Counted from the stretch's first letter, positions 19,524-29,850 are shown. The stretch: 64,000 nt of DNA from Polaribacter sargassicola (GCF_021991835.1 NZ_JAHDAU010000008.1:110396-174395); one strand, 5' to 3'. A program made the numbers and translations. Notes: a model not told the origin generated them from the sequence alone.

Positions 19524-21929
19524 TTAATTTTCCATTGACAACAAAGCCATACGTAACTCCATATAACTAAAAGATTTATCTACTTTTTCTTTTAGTTCTG
19601 TTAAGCTTTTAAATTCAGTTTCTTCTATTTGATTTATCAGTTTTTTATATTTTTCTAGCGGAATTAATTCTAAAATATCAACATCTCCAGACGGAATATA
19701 ACTTGCCAAATGACTCTCTATAGTTCCAGTTGTTAAACTACGTTCTTTGGCAATTTCTTTAATAGAAAGTCCAGATTTAAAGAGCTCTAATGTAATTTGT
19801 TTAGTTGATTTTTTGTCTTCTTTTTTTTGTTCGTTTTGTTTATTAATTCCGTTTTCTTTGCAATATTTTTCTATAACCTCTAATATTTCTTCTCCGTATT
19901 TAGAAAAACGTACTTTTCCCATTCCTTTGACCTTTAACAGTTCTTTTTCTGTTCTTGGCAAAGCATCGCAAATAGCATATAAAGTTTCTTGTGTAAAAAT
20001 TTGAAATGCAGGAATATTTTCTGCAATTCTAATTTCATCTCTTAATTCGCGTAACTTTAAAGCTAAAATAGGATCTTTTCTAGTAGACAATTTTTTCTTT
20101 TTAGTAGTTGGTGCAGATTTTTGTAAAACAGCATTAGCTCTTACTTTTAAATATTCTTGCACCTTAAAACCATTCGTCATTTTGTTTAAAGCAAATAACT
20201 TTTCTAACAATTTTTCTTGTAAAGCATCAAACTGAGTAGTAAAATCTTTCTTTACAGCTTTGTTATCCGAAGAAAACTCAATTGTATTTAAAGGTTTTAA
20301 AATGTTGTTTTTAGTCTGATTTAAAAAATAATCTACAGCTTTTGTAAAACGTTCTTGAATTTGAGAACTATTTTCTGGTAAAATACTATTCTCAGAAATA
20401 TTGTTTAACTGGTTTTTAAAACTGTTAGCAACTTTCATTAAAGCAACAACGCCATCATCTTTTATAGTTTGTAAATGATCTATAACATCACCTTTTATAC
20501 TTGTTTTATTTTTGTAAAAAATGTCAATTAATCTAGAAGTTGGATACAAAAAAGGTTGATAATCGAATAATTCTGCCATTAAATTTAATTGAAATTTTTT
20601 CTCAGAATCGTTTAAAACACTTTCATCCGGATGATTTTCTTCTACACTTTCATTAAAAACGCTTACAGTTCTATCATTAATAATAGCATTGCTAGTAATT
20701 GGGGTTTTTAAAACCAAACCTTCTAAAGAAGTACATCTACTTAAAGCAACATACGTTTGTCCATGCGCAAAAGAAGCTTCTGCATCTATAATTGCTTTTT
20801 CAAAAGTTAAACCTTGGCTTTTATGAATTGTAATTGCCCAAGCTAAGCGTAACGGAATCTGAGAAAAAGAACCAGAAATATCTTCTTTTATTTCTTTAGT
20901 TTCTTCGTTAATAGAATAATTTATGTTTTCCCAAGTTTCTTTTTCGGTAACAATTTCGTCAATTTCATTGGCACATTGTACGGTTACATTTTCTGATGAA
21001 ATATCGGTTACAATTCCTATTTTCCCGTTGTAATATCTTTTTTCTGGTGATGAATCATTTTTAATGAACATTACTTGTGCACCAATTTTTAACTCTAATT
21101 TTTCTGAATTTGGATACGAGTTTTCATTAAACTTACCAGATACTTCTGCGTTAAAATAATAGCTTTTATTTTTAAGTTTATTCAGCTCAGAATTGTTAAT
21201 TAAATTTGCTCTATTATTGTGTGTTGTTAATGTAATATAACCATCATCTTTTGTAGGAGAAAAAGAAGGGTTATAACTTTTATTTAATATTTCTGCAGAT
21301 TTTTCTGATAACGTATCTGTTCTTATTTCATTTAAAATGGTAATAAAATCTTCGTTTTTCTGACGATAAATATGTTTTAATTCTATAGAAACCACATTGG
21401 CTTCTTGGTATGCTTTACTGCTAAAAAAGTAAGCTGTATTGTAATGTTGTTGTAATAAACTCCACTCATTTGGCCTAACTACGGGTGCTAATTGTTGCAA
21501 ATCTCCAATCATTAAAACTTGTGCACCACCAAATACTTTGTTTCGGTTTTTGTAACGACGCATTACTTGATCTATACCATCTAACAAATCTGCACGAACC
21601 ATAGAAATCTCATCAATAATTACCAAATCTAACGATTTTATAATATCAATTTTTGTTTTAGAAAACTTACGCTGTTGGTTTGTATTTGCTATTTGATCTG
21701 GTAAAATAGGACCAAAAGGCATCTGAAAAAAAGAATGAATAGTAACACCTTTTGCATTAATTGCTGCGACACCAGTTGGCGCAACAATAACCATTCTTTT
21801 TAATGATTCTTTTTTTATTTGATGTAAAAAAGTAGTTTTTCCTGTACCTGCTTTACCGGTAATAAAAAGATTTCTATCTGTTTTTTCTATAAAGTTTAAA
21901 GCAAGTTCTAATTCAGGATTTTTTGGCAT
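19524..21929 (-). CDS. PIF1-like helicase with HRDC and HTH domains
   Basis: This 801-residue protein starts with an SF1B helicase core. Walker A is GKAGTGKTT (about residues 25-33), Walker B is VIIDEISMV, and the later motif LAWAITIHKSQGLTFEKAIID is followed by YVALSRCTSLEGL near residue 420. A central region of about 150 residues has no clear domain. An HRDC domain follows (about 635-705, with FQIFTQETLYAICDALP and LLKVKGMGKVRF), then a C-terminal HTH_40-type segment (LELFKSGLSIKEIAKERSLT). The family unwinds DNA in repair and replication, and HRDC aids binding to structured DNA. This fusion recurs in Bacteroidota (family knowledge). It is monocistronic. Confidence 0.9.
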   Translation of the reverse strand: MPKNPELELALNFIEKTDRNLFITGKAGTGKTTFLHQIKKESLKRMVIVAPTGVAAINAKGVTIHSFFQMPFGPILPDQIANTNQQRKFSKTKIDIIKSLDLVIIDEISMVRADLLDGIDQVMRRYKNRNKVFGGAQVLMIGDLQQLAPVVRPNEWSLLQQHYNTAYFFSSKAYQEANVVSIELKHIYRQKNEDFITILNEIRTDTLSEKSAEILNKSYNPSFSPTKDDGYITLTTHNNRANLINNSELNKLKNKSYYFNAEVSGKFNENSYPNSEKLELKIGAQVMFIKNDSSPEKRYYNGKIGIVTDISSENVTVQCANEIDEIVTEKETWENINYSINEETKEIKEDISGSFSQIPLRLAWAITIHKSQGLTFEKAIIDAEASFAHGQTYVALSRCTSLEGLVLKTPITSNAIINDRTVSVFNESVEENHPDESVLNDSEKKFQLNLMAELFDYQPFLYPTSRLIDIFYKNKTSIKGDVIDHLQTIKDDGVVALMKVANSFKNQLNNISENSILPENSSQIQERFTKAVDYFLNQTKNNILKPLNTIEFSSDNKAVKKDFTTQFDALQEKLLEKLFALNKMTNGFKVQEYLKVRANAVLQKSAPTTKKKKLSTRKDPILALKLRELRDEIRIAENIPAFQIFTQETLYAICDALPRTEKELLKVKGMGKVRFSKYGEEILEVIEKYCKENGINKQNEQKKEDKKSTKQITLELFKSGLSIKEIAKERSLTTGTIESHLASYIPSGDVDILELIPLEKYKKLINQIEETEFKSLTELKEKVDKSFSYMELRMALLSMEN

Positions 21930-21992
21930 TTTTCAATTTTTGTTGCAAGGTAAATAATTAAATAAATTGAAAAAGAAAAAACAATCTAATAT

Positions 21993-22361
21993 TTAAGAGC
22001 GTAATATCTTTTCCATTTTTCTACCTTTTGCTAATTCATCAACAAGTTTTTCCATTTGTCTGCATTGCTTGTAAACTTCGAACTCATCTTCAATTTCTTC
22101 AATTCTATAACCACAAACAACGCCTTTAATCATATCTGCATTTGGATGCATTTTTGCTTGCTTAAAAAACTCTCTAAAAGTTACTTTTTCTTCTATAAGA
22201 GATGCTATTTTAGCTTCATTAAAACCCGTTAACCATTCTAATACTTGATGAAACTCTTCTTTTGTTCTACCATTCTTTTCTAATCTATTCCAATAATGAG
22301 GATAAATAGATGCAAAAATCATATTAGCAACTTTTTCATTTTTTTCTGCTGTAACCTTCAT
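21993..22361 (-). CDS. DUF2200 family protein
   Basis: The 122-residue protein matches DUF2200. Recognisable blocks are VANMIFASIYPHYWNRLEKNG, EEFHQVLEWLTGF and the central FFKQAKMHPNADMIKGVVCG. The family is small, soluble and of unknown function. No signal peptide or membrane segment is present. It lies 63 bp upstream of the helicase gene on the same strand and 68 bp downstream of the papain-like amidase gene, so it may share a transcript with either. Nothing in the context indicates a role. Confidence 0.82.
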   Translation of the reverse strand: MKVTAEKNEKVANMIFASIYPHYWNRLEKNGRTKEEFHQVLEWLTGFNEAKIASLIEEKVTFREFFKQAKMHPNADMIKGVVCGYRIEEIEDEFEVYKQCRQMEKLVDELAKGRKMEKILRS

Positions 22362-22429
22362 TTTTTATGATTTTTTAATTTGATTTAAAGTTACTATTTT
22401 TTTGCAATTTTTATGACACAGACTATTCT

Positions 22430-23101
22430 TTATTCATTTTCATAATCATGTATAAATGTAATGTAAGGACTACTAGCCATTAAGTTAGGGTTTGTCCCTT
22501 CAACTCCTTCTGGAATTGGCTGATTATATTTTTTATAATAATTAACCCAACTAACCATTGGTTTACCGGTTTTATCATTAAAAGTCATTGGATGTGTAGC
22601 AAACGGAATATCAACCTTTAAATCTTGATAAGAAAACATTTTATAAACTAATTCTGAACAGTAATAGGAATTATCATCCCACAAAAAAACAGCATCATAT
22701 GGTATATTTAATCTTTCAATTCCGTAATCAATTGCTTTAGAAATGTAAGGTTGATAAACTTTATCTAATCTTGCAACTGTAGTTTGCGATTTGTTGTACT
22801 TATTTTTATGCCTATTTAAAAACTCTTTTAAAGGAGTTTTACTAATGCCTTTTTTAGGAATGGCTTCTATAACAAACCATTTTTCATCATCTTCCATTGC
22901 AATACCAACATGCGAATAGTTTTTAGAAACTGAAGTTGCTGTTACATCTTTTATAGCATTGTCTATTTCATCTGTACCTGTATTTTGAAATAGTAAGTCT
23001 CCTTGTTTTAGTTTAAAAGCATTATTTTTTTGTTTATTGCAACTAAATAAAACAAGGGTGAATATAAAAATTGCACAAGTTTGATTTAATATTTTATTCA
23101 T
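22430..23101 (-). CDS. YiiX/YaeF-type permuted papain-like amidase, lipoprotein
   Basis: The 223-residue lipoprotein has a signal ending LFSC within the first 22 residues. The rest fits the permuted NlpC/P60 fold of the C92 (YaeF/YiiX) family. LKQGDLLFQNTG is the N-terminal block, NYSHVGIAM carries the catalytic His, and YYCSELVYKMF carries the nucleophile Cys. This order (His before Cys) is the circular permutation typical of the family. Substrates are probably amide or thioester bonds in the envelope, but none is established here. It stands between odhB and DUF2200 as a probable single gene. Confidence 0.82.
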   Translation of the reverse strand: MNKILNQTCAIFIFTLVLFSCNKQKNNAFKLKQGDLLFQNTGTDEIDNAIKDVTATSVSKNYSHVGIAMEDDEKWFVIEAIPKKGISKTPLKEFLNRHKNKYNKSQTTVARLDKVYQPYISKAIDYGIERLNIPYDAVFLWDDNSYYCSELVYKMFSYQDLKVDIPFATHPMTFNDKTGKPMVSWVNYYKKYNQPIPEGVEGTNPNLMASSPYITFIHDYENE

Positions 23102-23173
23102 AATACTTTTATTTTAGGGTTTTCAAAGTTCGTGTTTTTTGTTGAATTGTTACTAAAGTGAATTGTTACAAAT

Positions 23174-23201
23174 AAAAAAATCCCAAGCAAAAGCCTAGGA
23201 T
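23174..23201 (-). terminator. Terminator of odhAB
   Basis: On the minus strand ATCCTAGGC, a UUUU loop and GCTTGGGAT form a 9-bp stem with G-U wobbles, followed by a T-run. It begins about 65 bp after the odhB stop. Confidence 0.75.
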
Positions 23202-23266
23202 TTTAATATTTTTATGAAAAACTTTGACAAGCTCAGTTTTACATATTTATGAACCCAGATTCTGAG

Positions 23267-24478
23267 TTACATTTCTAATGCTTTTGCTGGGTTACCATCC
23301 ATTAATAACTCAACAGGGTTTTCTAATGCTTCTTTTACAGCAACTAAGAAACCAACAGATTCTCTACCATCTACAATTCTATGATCGTAAGATAAAGCAA
23401 CATACATGATTGGTTGGATTACAATTCCGCCATTTACAGCCATCGGTCTATTAACAATGTTGTGCATTCCTAAAATTCCACTTTGTGGAGGATTAATAAT
23501 TGGCGTTGATAACATAGATCCAAATACACCACCGTTAGTAATTGTAAATGTACCACCAGTCATTTCATCAATAGTAATTTGACCATCTCTAGCTCTTAAA
23601 GCTAATCTTTTAACCTCTGCTTCTACACCTCTAAAAGTTAAGTTTTCTGCATTTCTAATTACAGGAACCATTAAACCTTTTGGTCCGGAAACGGCAATAG
23701 AAATATCTTGAAAATCGTGCTTAATTTGAAAATCTCCATCAATCATAGAGTTTACATCTGGATACATCTTTAAAGCTCTAACAACAGCTAAAGTAAAGAA
23801 AGACATAAAACCTAAACCAACACCATGTCTTGCTTTAAAGTCTTCTTTAAATTGAGAACGTAAATCAAAAATTGGCTGCATATTTACTTCATTAAAAGTA
23901 GTTAACATGGCAGTTTCGTTTTTAACAGTAACTAAACGCTCTGCTACTTTTCTACGTAACATAGACATTTTTTTACGCTCTGTTCTTCTAGAACCACTTG
24001 CAGGTTGAGTTCCCATAGAAGGTACTGCTTTTACAGCATCATCTTTAGTAATTCTACCATCTTTTCCAGTTCCTTTTACAGCAGAAGTAGCAATTCCTTT
24101 TTCTGCTAATACTTTTTTAGCTGCAGGAGAAGCTGTACCTGTTGCATATGTATCTGCTTTTGGTGCTTCTTTTACCTCTTCTTTCTTTTCTTCTTTTGGT
24201 GCCTCTGTTTTTGCTGGTGCATCACCTTCTGGTTTTGCAGCATCCATATCAATTAAACAAACAACTGCACCAACAGCAACTGCATCTCCTTCTTCTGCTT
24301 TTAAAGTGATAATTCCACTTTCTTCAGCAGGTAATTCTAAGGTTGCTTTGTCAGAATCTACTTCTGCAATTGGTTGATCTTTTTCTACGTAATCTCCATC
24401 TTCAACTAACCAAGTTGCAATTTCTACTTCTGTAATCGATTCTCCTGGAGAAGGAACTTTCATTTCTAAAACACTCAT
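23267..24478 (-). CDS. odhB: 2-oxoglutarate dehydrogenase E2, dihydrolipoyl succinyltransferase
   Basis: E2 is the core of the 2-oxoglutarate dehydrogenase complex of the TCA cycle and transfers the succinyl group to CoA. The 403-residue protein has one lipoyl domain with the lipoylated Lys44 ([12 protein letters not shown]). A Glu/Ala/Lys/Pro-rich linker follows (about 80-105). Next come an E3-binding domain ([13 protein letters not shown] with [12 protein letters not shown]) and the catalytic domain with [11 protein letters not shown] (His366, Asp370). Length is normal. It lies 129 bp downstream of odhA on the same strand. E3 is not in the window. Confidence 0.96.
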   Translation of the reverse strand: MSVLEMKVPSPGESITEVEIATWLVEDGDYVEKDQPIAEVDSDKATLELPAEESGIITLKAEEGDAVAVGAVVCLIDMDAAKPEGDAPAKTEAPKEEKKEEVKEAPKADTYATGTASPAAKKVLAEKGIATSAVKGTGKDGRITKDDAVKAVPSMGTQPASGSRRTERKKMSMLRRKVAERLVTVKNETAMLTTFNEVNMQPIFDLRSQFKEDFKARHGVGLGFMSFFTLAVVRALKMYPDVNSMIDGDFQIKHDFQDISIAVSGPKGLMVPVIRNAENLTFRGVEAEVKRLALRARDGQITIDEMTGGTFTITNGGVFGSMLSTPIINPPQSGILGMHNIVNRPMAVNGGIVIQPIMYVALSYDHRIVDGRESVGFLVAVKEALENPVELLMDGNPAKALEM

Positions 24479-24607
24479 GGTTTCTTTTTTTTATTTTTCT
24501 GATTATTAATCAGCTTTTAATTTTATATTGGTTTTATTACTTTTTGCGCTTTAAAAGGCTCTCTATTATTTTATCTAACGAATAAAATAACATTCGCCTA
24601 AATGCAC

Positions 24608-27343
24608 CTAATCGTTACTAAAAACACTGTCTATAACAGCTTTGTGACGTTTTTTAAATCTTGTACTTGAACCCGCTGCAGGTACTGCATAATATTTACG
24701 AGAACGTAAGTTTAATTTCACTAATTCAAATCTTTCTAACATAAAGCTCCACGCTCCCATATTTCTAGGCTCTTCTTGTGCCCAGATATATTCTTTTACA
24801 TTTGGATATTTATCTATTACTTTTTGAATTTTTTCTAAATGTAAAGGGAATAATTGCTCTATTCTAACTAAAGCAACATCCTCTCTTTTATTTTCTTCTC
24901 TTTCTGCTAATAAATCATAATAAAATTTACCCATACAGAAAACTAATTTTTTAACACCTTTTGGGTTTACAGTATCATCTATTACTTCTTGGAACTCTCC
25001 ATTAGCTAAATCTTGTATTGTATTTACCGCTTTTGGATGACGTAATAAACTCTTAGGAGTAAACACAATTAAAGGCTTTCTATACTTACGTTTCATATGT
25101 CTACGTAATAAATGATAGAAATTTGCAGGAGTTGTACAGTTTGCAACCGTCATATTATCTACGGCACATAATTGTAAATAACGCTCTATTCTTGCTGAAG
25201 AGTGCTCTGATCCTTGTCCTTCATAACCGTGAGGCAATAAAACAACAATTCCGTTTTGTAATTTCCATTTATCTTCTGCTGCAGATATATATTGATCAAA
25301 CATTATCTGTGCCCCGTTAGAGAAATCTCCAAACTGTGCTTCCCAAATAGTTAAAGTATTTGGATTTGCCATGGCATAACCATAATCAAAACCTAGTACA
25401 CCATATTCAGACAACAACGAGTTATATATCGTCATTTGTCCTTTATTTTTTGGGTTTGTATTTAATAAGTTTATTCTTTCTTCTGTAACTTCATCTCTTA
25501 AAATAGCATGTCTGTGAGAAAAAGTTCCTCTTTCTACATCTTGTCCAGAAATTCTTACATTATAACCTTCTTCCATTAAAGAACCATAAGCAAGATTTTC
25601 TGCCATACCCCAATCTAACTGATTTATTTCAAAAGCCATTTTAGCTCTACCCGCTAAAATACGTTCTGCTTTTCTAACAAACTTTACGTTTTCTGGCACT
25701 GTAGAAACAACTTTTGCAATTCCCTTTAGACTTTCTTCATCATACTTGGTATCATCAGTAAGTAGCATTGCTTCTAAATCCTGACGTTCAAATCCTTCCC
25801 AAGTAGACTCCATAAATTCTCTTACTTTAGAAGTTTCTTCTTTCTTAGCTTCTTCAAATTCTCTTTCGAGCATTTCTTTAAACTCAGTAGTAATTTCGTT
25901 TAAGTAAGATTTATCTATAGAACCTTCTGTTAGCAGTTGATTAGCATAAATATCTTTTGGATTTTGATGCTTAGATATTGCTTTATATAGTTTAGGCTGT
26001 GTAAAACGAGGTTCATCACCTTCATTATGTCCGTATTTACGGTAACCTAATAAATCAATAAAAATATCTTGCTTAAATTTCATTCTAAACTCTAAAGCCA
26101 TTTCCATTGCATGACAAACAGCTTCTGTATCATCTGCATTAACGTGTAATACTGGAGATAAAGTTACCTTTGCTACATCTGTACAATAAGTACTAGAACG
26201 AGCGTCTAAATAGTTAGTTGTAAAACCAATTTGATTATTTACAACAATATGTATTGTACCACCAGTTTTATAACCATTTAATTTTGCCATTTGAGTAACC
26301 TCATAAGCAATACCTTGACCTGCAATTGCAGCATCTCCATGAATTATAATTGGCAATATTTTACTTTCATCGCCATCATATTTTCTATCAATTTTGGCTC
26401 TAGTAATACCTTCTGCAACAGCAGCTACAGTTTCTAAGTGAGATGGGTTAGGTACTAAATTCATCTTAATTTCATTACCATCTCTATAAGTTTTACTTAA
26501 AGTTAAACCTAAATGGTATTTTACATCACCATCAATATCTTCATCTTCAAAATCTTTTCCTTCAAACTCGCTAAATAAATCTCTAACAGGTTTTTTAAAG
26601 ATATTTACTAATGTGTTTAAACGACCTCTGTGTGCCATACCGATAACACATTCTTTAACCCCATATATTTCTGCAGCATCTCTTAAGATAACACTCATAC
26701 CAGGAATTAAAGTCTCTCCACCTTCTAAAGAAAAACGTTTTTGACCAACATATTTTGTTTGTAAAAAACTTTCAAAAGTAACAGCTTGATTTAATTTACC
26801 TAGAATATACTTTTTAGCTTCTGTAGAGTAATTAGGATGATTATCATTTTTATTGAACCTTTCATGCCACCATTTTAATTTTTCTGGATTACGCATATAC
26901 ATATATTCAACCCCTATAGAGTCGCAATAAATGCGTTTTAAATTCTCAATGATTTTAGAAAGAGTTGTTTTACCTAAACCTAACAATTCTCCTGCAGAAA
27001 ACTCTACTTCTAAATCGTTTTCGGATAAACCAAAATTTTCGATATCTAAAGTAGGTTGATATTGTCTTCTGTCCCTAACTGGGTTTGTTTTAGTAAATAA
27101 GTGTCCACGTGTTCTGTAACCATTTATTAAGTCGACTACAAAAAACTCTTTTCTTACTTCTTGTGGTATTTCTGTAGAAACTTCTTCCTCTTCTTTAAAA
27201 GAGTATTTCTCATTAGCTAAGTCATATCCTTGAAAAAAACTTCTCCAACTAGGTTCTACCGTATCTGGATTTACCAAATACTTATCATATAAATCAGCTA
27301 TAAAGCCTGTATGTGCTGCGTTTAAAAACGAAAATTTATCCAT
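24608..27343 (-). CDS. odhA: 2-oxoglutarate dehydrogenase E1 component
   Basis: This thiamine-diphosphate enzyme decarboxylates 2-oxoglutarate and passes the succinyl group to E2. The 911-residue protein has the N-terminal E2-binding helix region (FIADLYDKYLVNPDTVEPSW). The dehydrogenase domain follows with GMAHRGRLNTL, HGDAAIAGQGIAYE and the ThDP/Mg segment VVNNQIGFTT. The transketolase-like domain has YEGQGSEHSSARIERYLQL, and the C-terminal domain ends near RFKKRHKAVIDSVF. The frame is intact and the length is usual for Bacteroidota. It is followed by odhB. The upstream region faces away from tRNA-Asn. Confidence 0.97.
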   Translation of the reverse strand: MDKFSFLNAAHTGFIADLYDKYLVNPDTVEPSWRSFFQGYDLANEKYSFKEEEEVSTEIPQEVRKEFFVVDLINGYRTRGHLFTKTNPVRDRRQYQPTLDIENFGLSENDLEVEFSAGELLGLGKTTLSKIIENLKRIYCDSIGVEYMYMRNPEKLKWWHERFNKNDNHPNYSTEAKKYILGKLNQAVTFESFLQTKYVGQKRFSLEGGETLIPGMSVILRDAAEIYGVKECVIGMAHRGRLNTLVNIFKKPVRDLFSEFEGKDFEDEDIDGDVKYHLGLTLSKTYRDGNEIKMNLVPNPSHLETVAAVAEGITRAKIDRKYDGDESKILPIIIHGDAAIAGQGIAYEVTQMAKLNGYKTGGTIHIVVNNQIGFTTNYLDARSSTYCTDVAKVTLSPVLHVNADDTEAVCHAMEMALEFRMKFKQDIFIDLLGYRKYGHNEGDEPRFTQPKLYKAISKHQNPKDIYANQLLTEGSIDKSYLNEITTEFKEMLEREFEEAKKEETSKVREFMESTWEGFERQDLEAMLLTDDTKYDEESLKGIAKVVSTVPENVKFVRKAERILAGRAKMAFEINQLDWGMAENLAYGSLMEEGYNVRISGQDVERGTFSHRHAILRDEVTEERINLLNTNPKNKGQMTIYNSLLSEYGVLGFDYGYAMANPNTLTIWEAQFGDFSNGAQIMFDQYISAAEDKWKLQNGIVVLLPHGYEGQGSEHSSARIERYLQLCAVDNMTVANCTTPANFYHLLRRHMKRKYRKPLIVFTPKSLLRHPKAVNTIQDLANGEFQEVIDDTVNPKGVKKLVFCMGKFYYDLLAEREENKREDVALVRIEQLFPLHLEKIQKVIDKYPNVKEYIWAQEEPRNMGAWSFMLERFELVKLNLRSRKYYAVPAAGSSTRFKKRHKAVIDSVFSND

Positions 27344-27465
27344 ATTATAGTTACTATTTTTTTATAAGTATCTAAAGTAGACAAAAATACAATTTTTGAT
27401 AAAAACAATGATTTATTTCAGCAATTAAAATTTTTAATTTTTTTTAAAAAAAATTAAAAAAAAAC

Positions 27466-27495
27466 TTGCAGGAACTAAAATAAGCTTTATATTTG
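27466..27495 (+). promoter_or_regulatory. tRNA-Asn promoter
   Basis: TTG at 27466-27468 and TATATTTG at 27488-27495 are separated by 19 bp. This is the expected Bacteroidota -33/-7 arrangement, and it lies 30 bp before the tRNA. Confidence 0.75.
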
Positions 27496-27525
27496 CACTC
27501 GCTAATCACAATTAGTGATGCAAAC

Positions 27526-27599
27526 TCCTCCTTAGCTCAGTTGGTTAGAGCATCTGACTGTTAATCAGAGGGTCCTTGGTTCGAGTCCAAGAGGGGGAG
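27526..27599 (+). tRNA. tRNA-Asn (GTT)
   Basis: A cloverleaf can be drawn. The acceptor TCCTCCT pairs with AGGGGGA (one G-U). The anticodon stem TCTGA/TCAGA encloses the loop CTGTTAA with anticodon GTT. The T-arm is CTTGG-TTCGAGT-CCAAG and the discriminator is G. The CCA end is not encoded. A promoter precedes it and a strong terminator follows directly. Confidence 0.97.
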
Positions 27600-27600
27600 C

Positions 27601-27635
27601 AAAAAGCCTTATCATTTTATGATAAGGCTTTTTTA
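27601..27635 (+). terminator. tRNA-Asn terminator
   Basis: A 15-bp inverted repeat (AAAAAGCCTTATCAT with ATGATAAGGCTTTTT) and a T-run lie immediately after the tRNA. Confidence 0.9.
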
Positions 27636-27664
27636 TTTACAATAAACTTTCATAAAAATAAAAA

Positions 27665-27695
27665 AAACTGCTTTGTAAATTATACAAAACAGTTT
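27665..27695 (-). terminator. Terminator of the gntR-MFS-SDR operon
   Basis: AAACTGCTTTGTA and TACAAAACAGTTT form a 13-bp stem with one wobble. The minus-strand transcript continues into a T-run. It lies about 28 bp after the SDR stop. Confidence 0.75.
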
Positions 27696-27722
27696 TTATA
27701 AATATTGATATAAAACTAGCTT

Positions 27723-28487
27723 TTAGATACCTAAAGCTTGTCCTCCTCCAATTTGAATAGTTTCTGCAGTAATAAAAGCTGCATCCTTAGAAGCTAAGAA
27801 TGATACAACACCTGCAACATCTTCTGGCTGACCTAATCTACCTAATAAAATGTTATTTGCCCAAGAAGCAAAAACTTCTGGTTTTGTAGATTTAATTTGA
27901 GCATGGAAAGGTGTATCAATAGTTCCAGGAGATACAGCATTTACTCTAATGCTATATTCTGCTAAATCTTTTGCTAATGCTCTTGTAATTGCATGAACTC
28001 CTGCTTTAGAAGTACCATAAATACCAGCACCAGGTCCACCTGCATTCCAAGCAGCATTTGATGTATAGTTTATAATTGATGGGTTAGAACTTTTCTTAAG
28101 AAAAGGTATTGCAGCTCTTGAAGCAAAAAATACTGAATCAAGGTTTAAAGCCATAACGAATCTGTAAAACTCAGTAGTCATTTCTTCAAATCTAGATCTT
28201 CCACCTAAACCACCTGCATTATTTACTAATACGTCTATTTGACCATACTTTTCTCCAATTGCAGTAATATTTTTAGTTACTTCTTCATCTTTAGTAACGT
28301 CAAAACCATAGTATTCTGCAGTAATTCCTTCTGCTTCTAATTCTTTTACTCTACCTGCACCTGCTTCATCTTCAATACCATTTAAAATAACAGTATAACC
28401 ATCTTTACCTAATCTTTTTGCTACTTCAAATCCTATCCCTCCTGTAGCACCTGTTACTACAGCAATCTTTTTGTCTAATGCACTCAT
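27723..28487 (-). CDS. SDR oxidoreductase, probable DEH reductase
   Basis: This 254-residue classical short-chain dehydrogenase has the cofactor motif TGATGGIG (12-19), NNAG (89-92) and the catalytic Ser143, Tyr157 and Lys161 (YGTSK). SPGTIDTPF follows. In alginate pathways an enzyme of this kind reduces 4-deoxy-L-erythro-5-hexoseulose uronate (DEH) to 2-keto-3-deoxygluconate in the cytoplasm. The assignment rests on its place as third gene after the regulator and a hexuronate-type transporter in a lyase-rich locus. A KduD-like or other sugar-acid dehydrogenase activity remains possible. It is followed by a hairpin terminator. Confidence 0.82.
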   Translation of the reverse strand: MSALDKKIAVVTGATGGIGFEVAKRLGKDGYTVILNGIEDEAGAGRVKELEAEGITAEYYGFDVTKDEEVTKNITAIGEKYGQIDVLVNNAGGLGGRSRFEEMTTEFYRFVMALNLDSVFFASRAAIPFLKKSSNPSIINYTSNAAWNAGGPGAGIYGTSKAGVHAITRALAKDLAEYSIRVNAVSPGTIDTPFHAQIKSTKPEVFASWANNILLGRLGQPEDVAGVVSFLASKDAAFITAETIQIGGGQALGI

Positions 28488-28543
28488 TTTAATTATGTTT
28501 ATTTATTATTGATTTTTAATTAGTATAATTTAAAATATTTGTT

Positions 28544-29830
28544 CTATTCTACTGATTTAATTTCTTTAGCAAAATAATAGATTGCTCCTAAGCCTAAAGG
28601 TACAAATGCAGCAATAGCAACAAAAATTGGTGTATAAGAAAACTTTGCCTGTATTATAGGGACTAAAAAGTTCATAAGTATTACAGAGAATACACCTACC
28701 ATACCTGCCAAACCAGCTAAAGACCCTACAGATTTACCGCTAAATAAATCACTTGGTAATGTTTGTACATTTCCAATTGAAAATTGGAAACCAAATAATA
28801 CAAAAAATACAATGGCAACAAAACGTTCTGGTGAATCACCAAACATAACTGTGGCAACTAAACCTAAAAACATAATTACACCACCTATTAAAATCGTATA
28901 TTTTCTACCTTTATCAATTGAATTTGTTTTAGATATTATTTGTCCAGAAACATAACCTCCTACAATACTTCCTAAAGCAGCACCTACATAAGGAACCCAA
29001 GCAAACATACCAACTTCTTTTACATTAAAACCATAAACGTCTGCTAAATAAAGAGGCATCCAACCTACAAATAACCACCAAATTGGCTCTAAAAAGAAAC
29101 GACCAACTACAATTGCCCAAGACTCTTTATATGATAAAATTTGTTTAAGAGTTAAACCTTTAGTTTCTTCTGTAGCTTCTTGATCTGCTTTACTTTGACC
29201 TTCTGATATATACTTTTGCTCTTCTGGTGTAATCCAAGGGTGTTTTTTTGGTCCTGCTTTATTAATTAATAACCAAGGAATGATCCAAATTAACCCAAAA
29301 GAACCAACAACCATAAAAGTTGTTCTCCAACCATAAGCTACAAATAATGTTGCAATAAATGGTGGCGCAATAACAGAACCAATAGAAGCACCTGCATTAA
29401 ATAAACCTTGTGCAATGGCTCTTTCTTTTATTGGAAACCATTCTGCATTACTCTTTACACCTCCTGGCCAGTTACCTGCTTCTGATATACCTAACGTACT
29501 TCTAAAAAAAGTAAGACCAACTAATCCTCTAACTGTTGAATGTAAGAAAGATGATAATCCCCAAACACCAATACTAATTACATAACCTATTCTTGTACCT
29601 ACTTTATCAAATAATTTACCAGAAAACAATTGACCAAGCGCATAAAATACCATGAAAATATTTAGAATTAAACCATAATCACTTTTCGTTAGATCTAATG
29701 ACCCTGAAATTGAATTGGGTTGATCGTTACTTCCCCACATAATAGCCAGAGCACTTCGATCAATATAATTGATTACTGTTGCTATAAAGATTAGTCCAAT
29801 AATAAACCACCTTAATCCTTTTACTTTCAT
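28544..29830 (-). CDS. MFS transporter, hexuronate (ExuT/ACS) type
   Basis: This 428-residue inner-membrane protein has about 12 hydrophobic segments and a charged cytoplasmic loop near residues 190-225. The family signature NYIDRSALAIMWG in the first segment and KLFDKVGTRIGY in loop 2-3 match the anion:cation symporter group that carries hexuronates and related sugar acids. In this locus it would bring unsaturated monouronate or DEH from periplasm to cytoplasm. It lies between gntR (20-bp gap) and the SDR gene (56-bp gap), so uptake and reduction are co-regulated with the regulator. Confidence 0.88.
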   Translation of the reverse strand: MKVKGLRWFIIGLIFIATVINYIDRSALAIMWGSNDQPNSISGSLDLTKSDYGLILNIFMVFYALGQLFSGKLFDKVGTRIGYVISIGVWGLSSFLHSTVRGLVGLTFFRSTLGISEAGNWPGGVKSNAEWFPIKERAIAQGLFNAGASIGSVIAPPFIATLFVAYGWRTTFMVVGSFGLIWIIPWLLINKAGPKKHPWITPEEQKYISEGQSKADQEATEETKGLTLKQILSYKESWAIVVGRFFLEPIWWLFVGWMPLYLADVYGFNVKEVGMFAWVPYVGAALGSIVGGYVSGQIISKTNSIDKGRKYTILIGGVIMFLGLVATVMFGDSPERFVAIVFFVLFGFQFSIGNVQTLPSDLFSGKSVGSLAGLAGMVGVFSVILMNFLVPIIQAKFSYTPIFVAIAAFVPLGLGAIYYFAKEIKSVE

Positions 29831-29850
29831 ACTTAGTATATTTAAAAATG

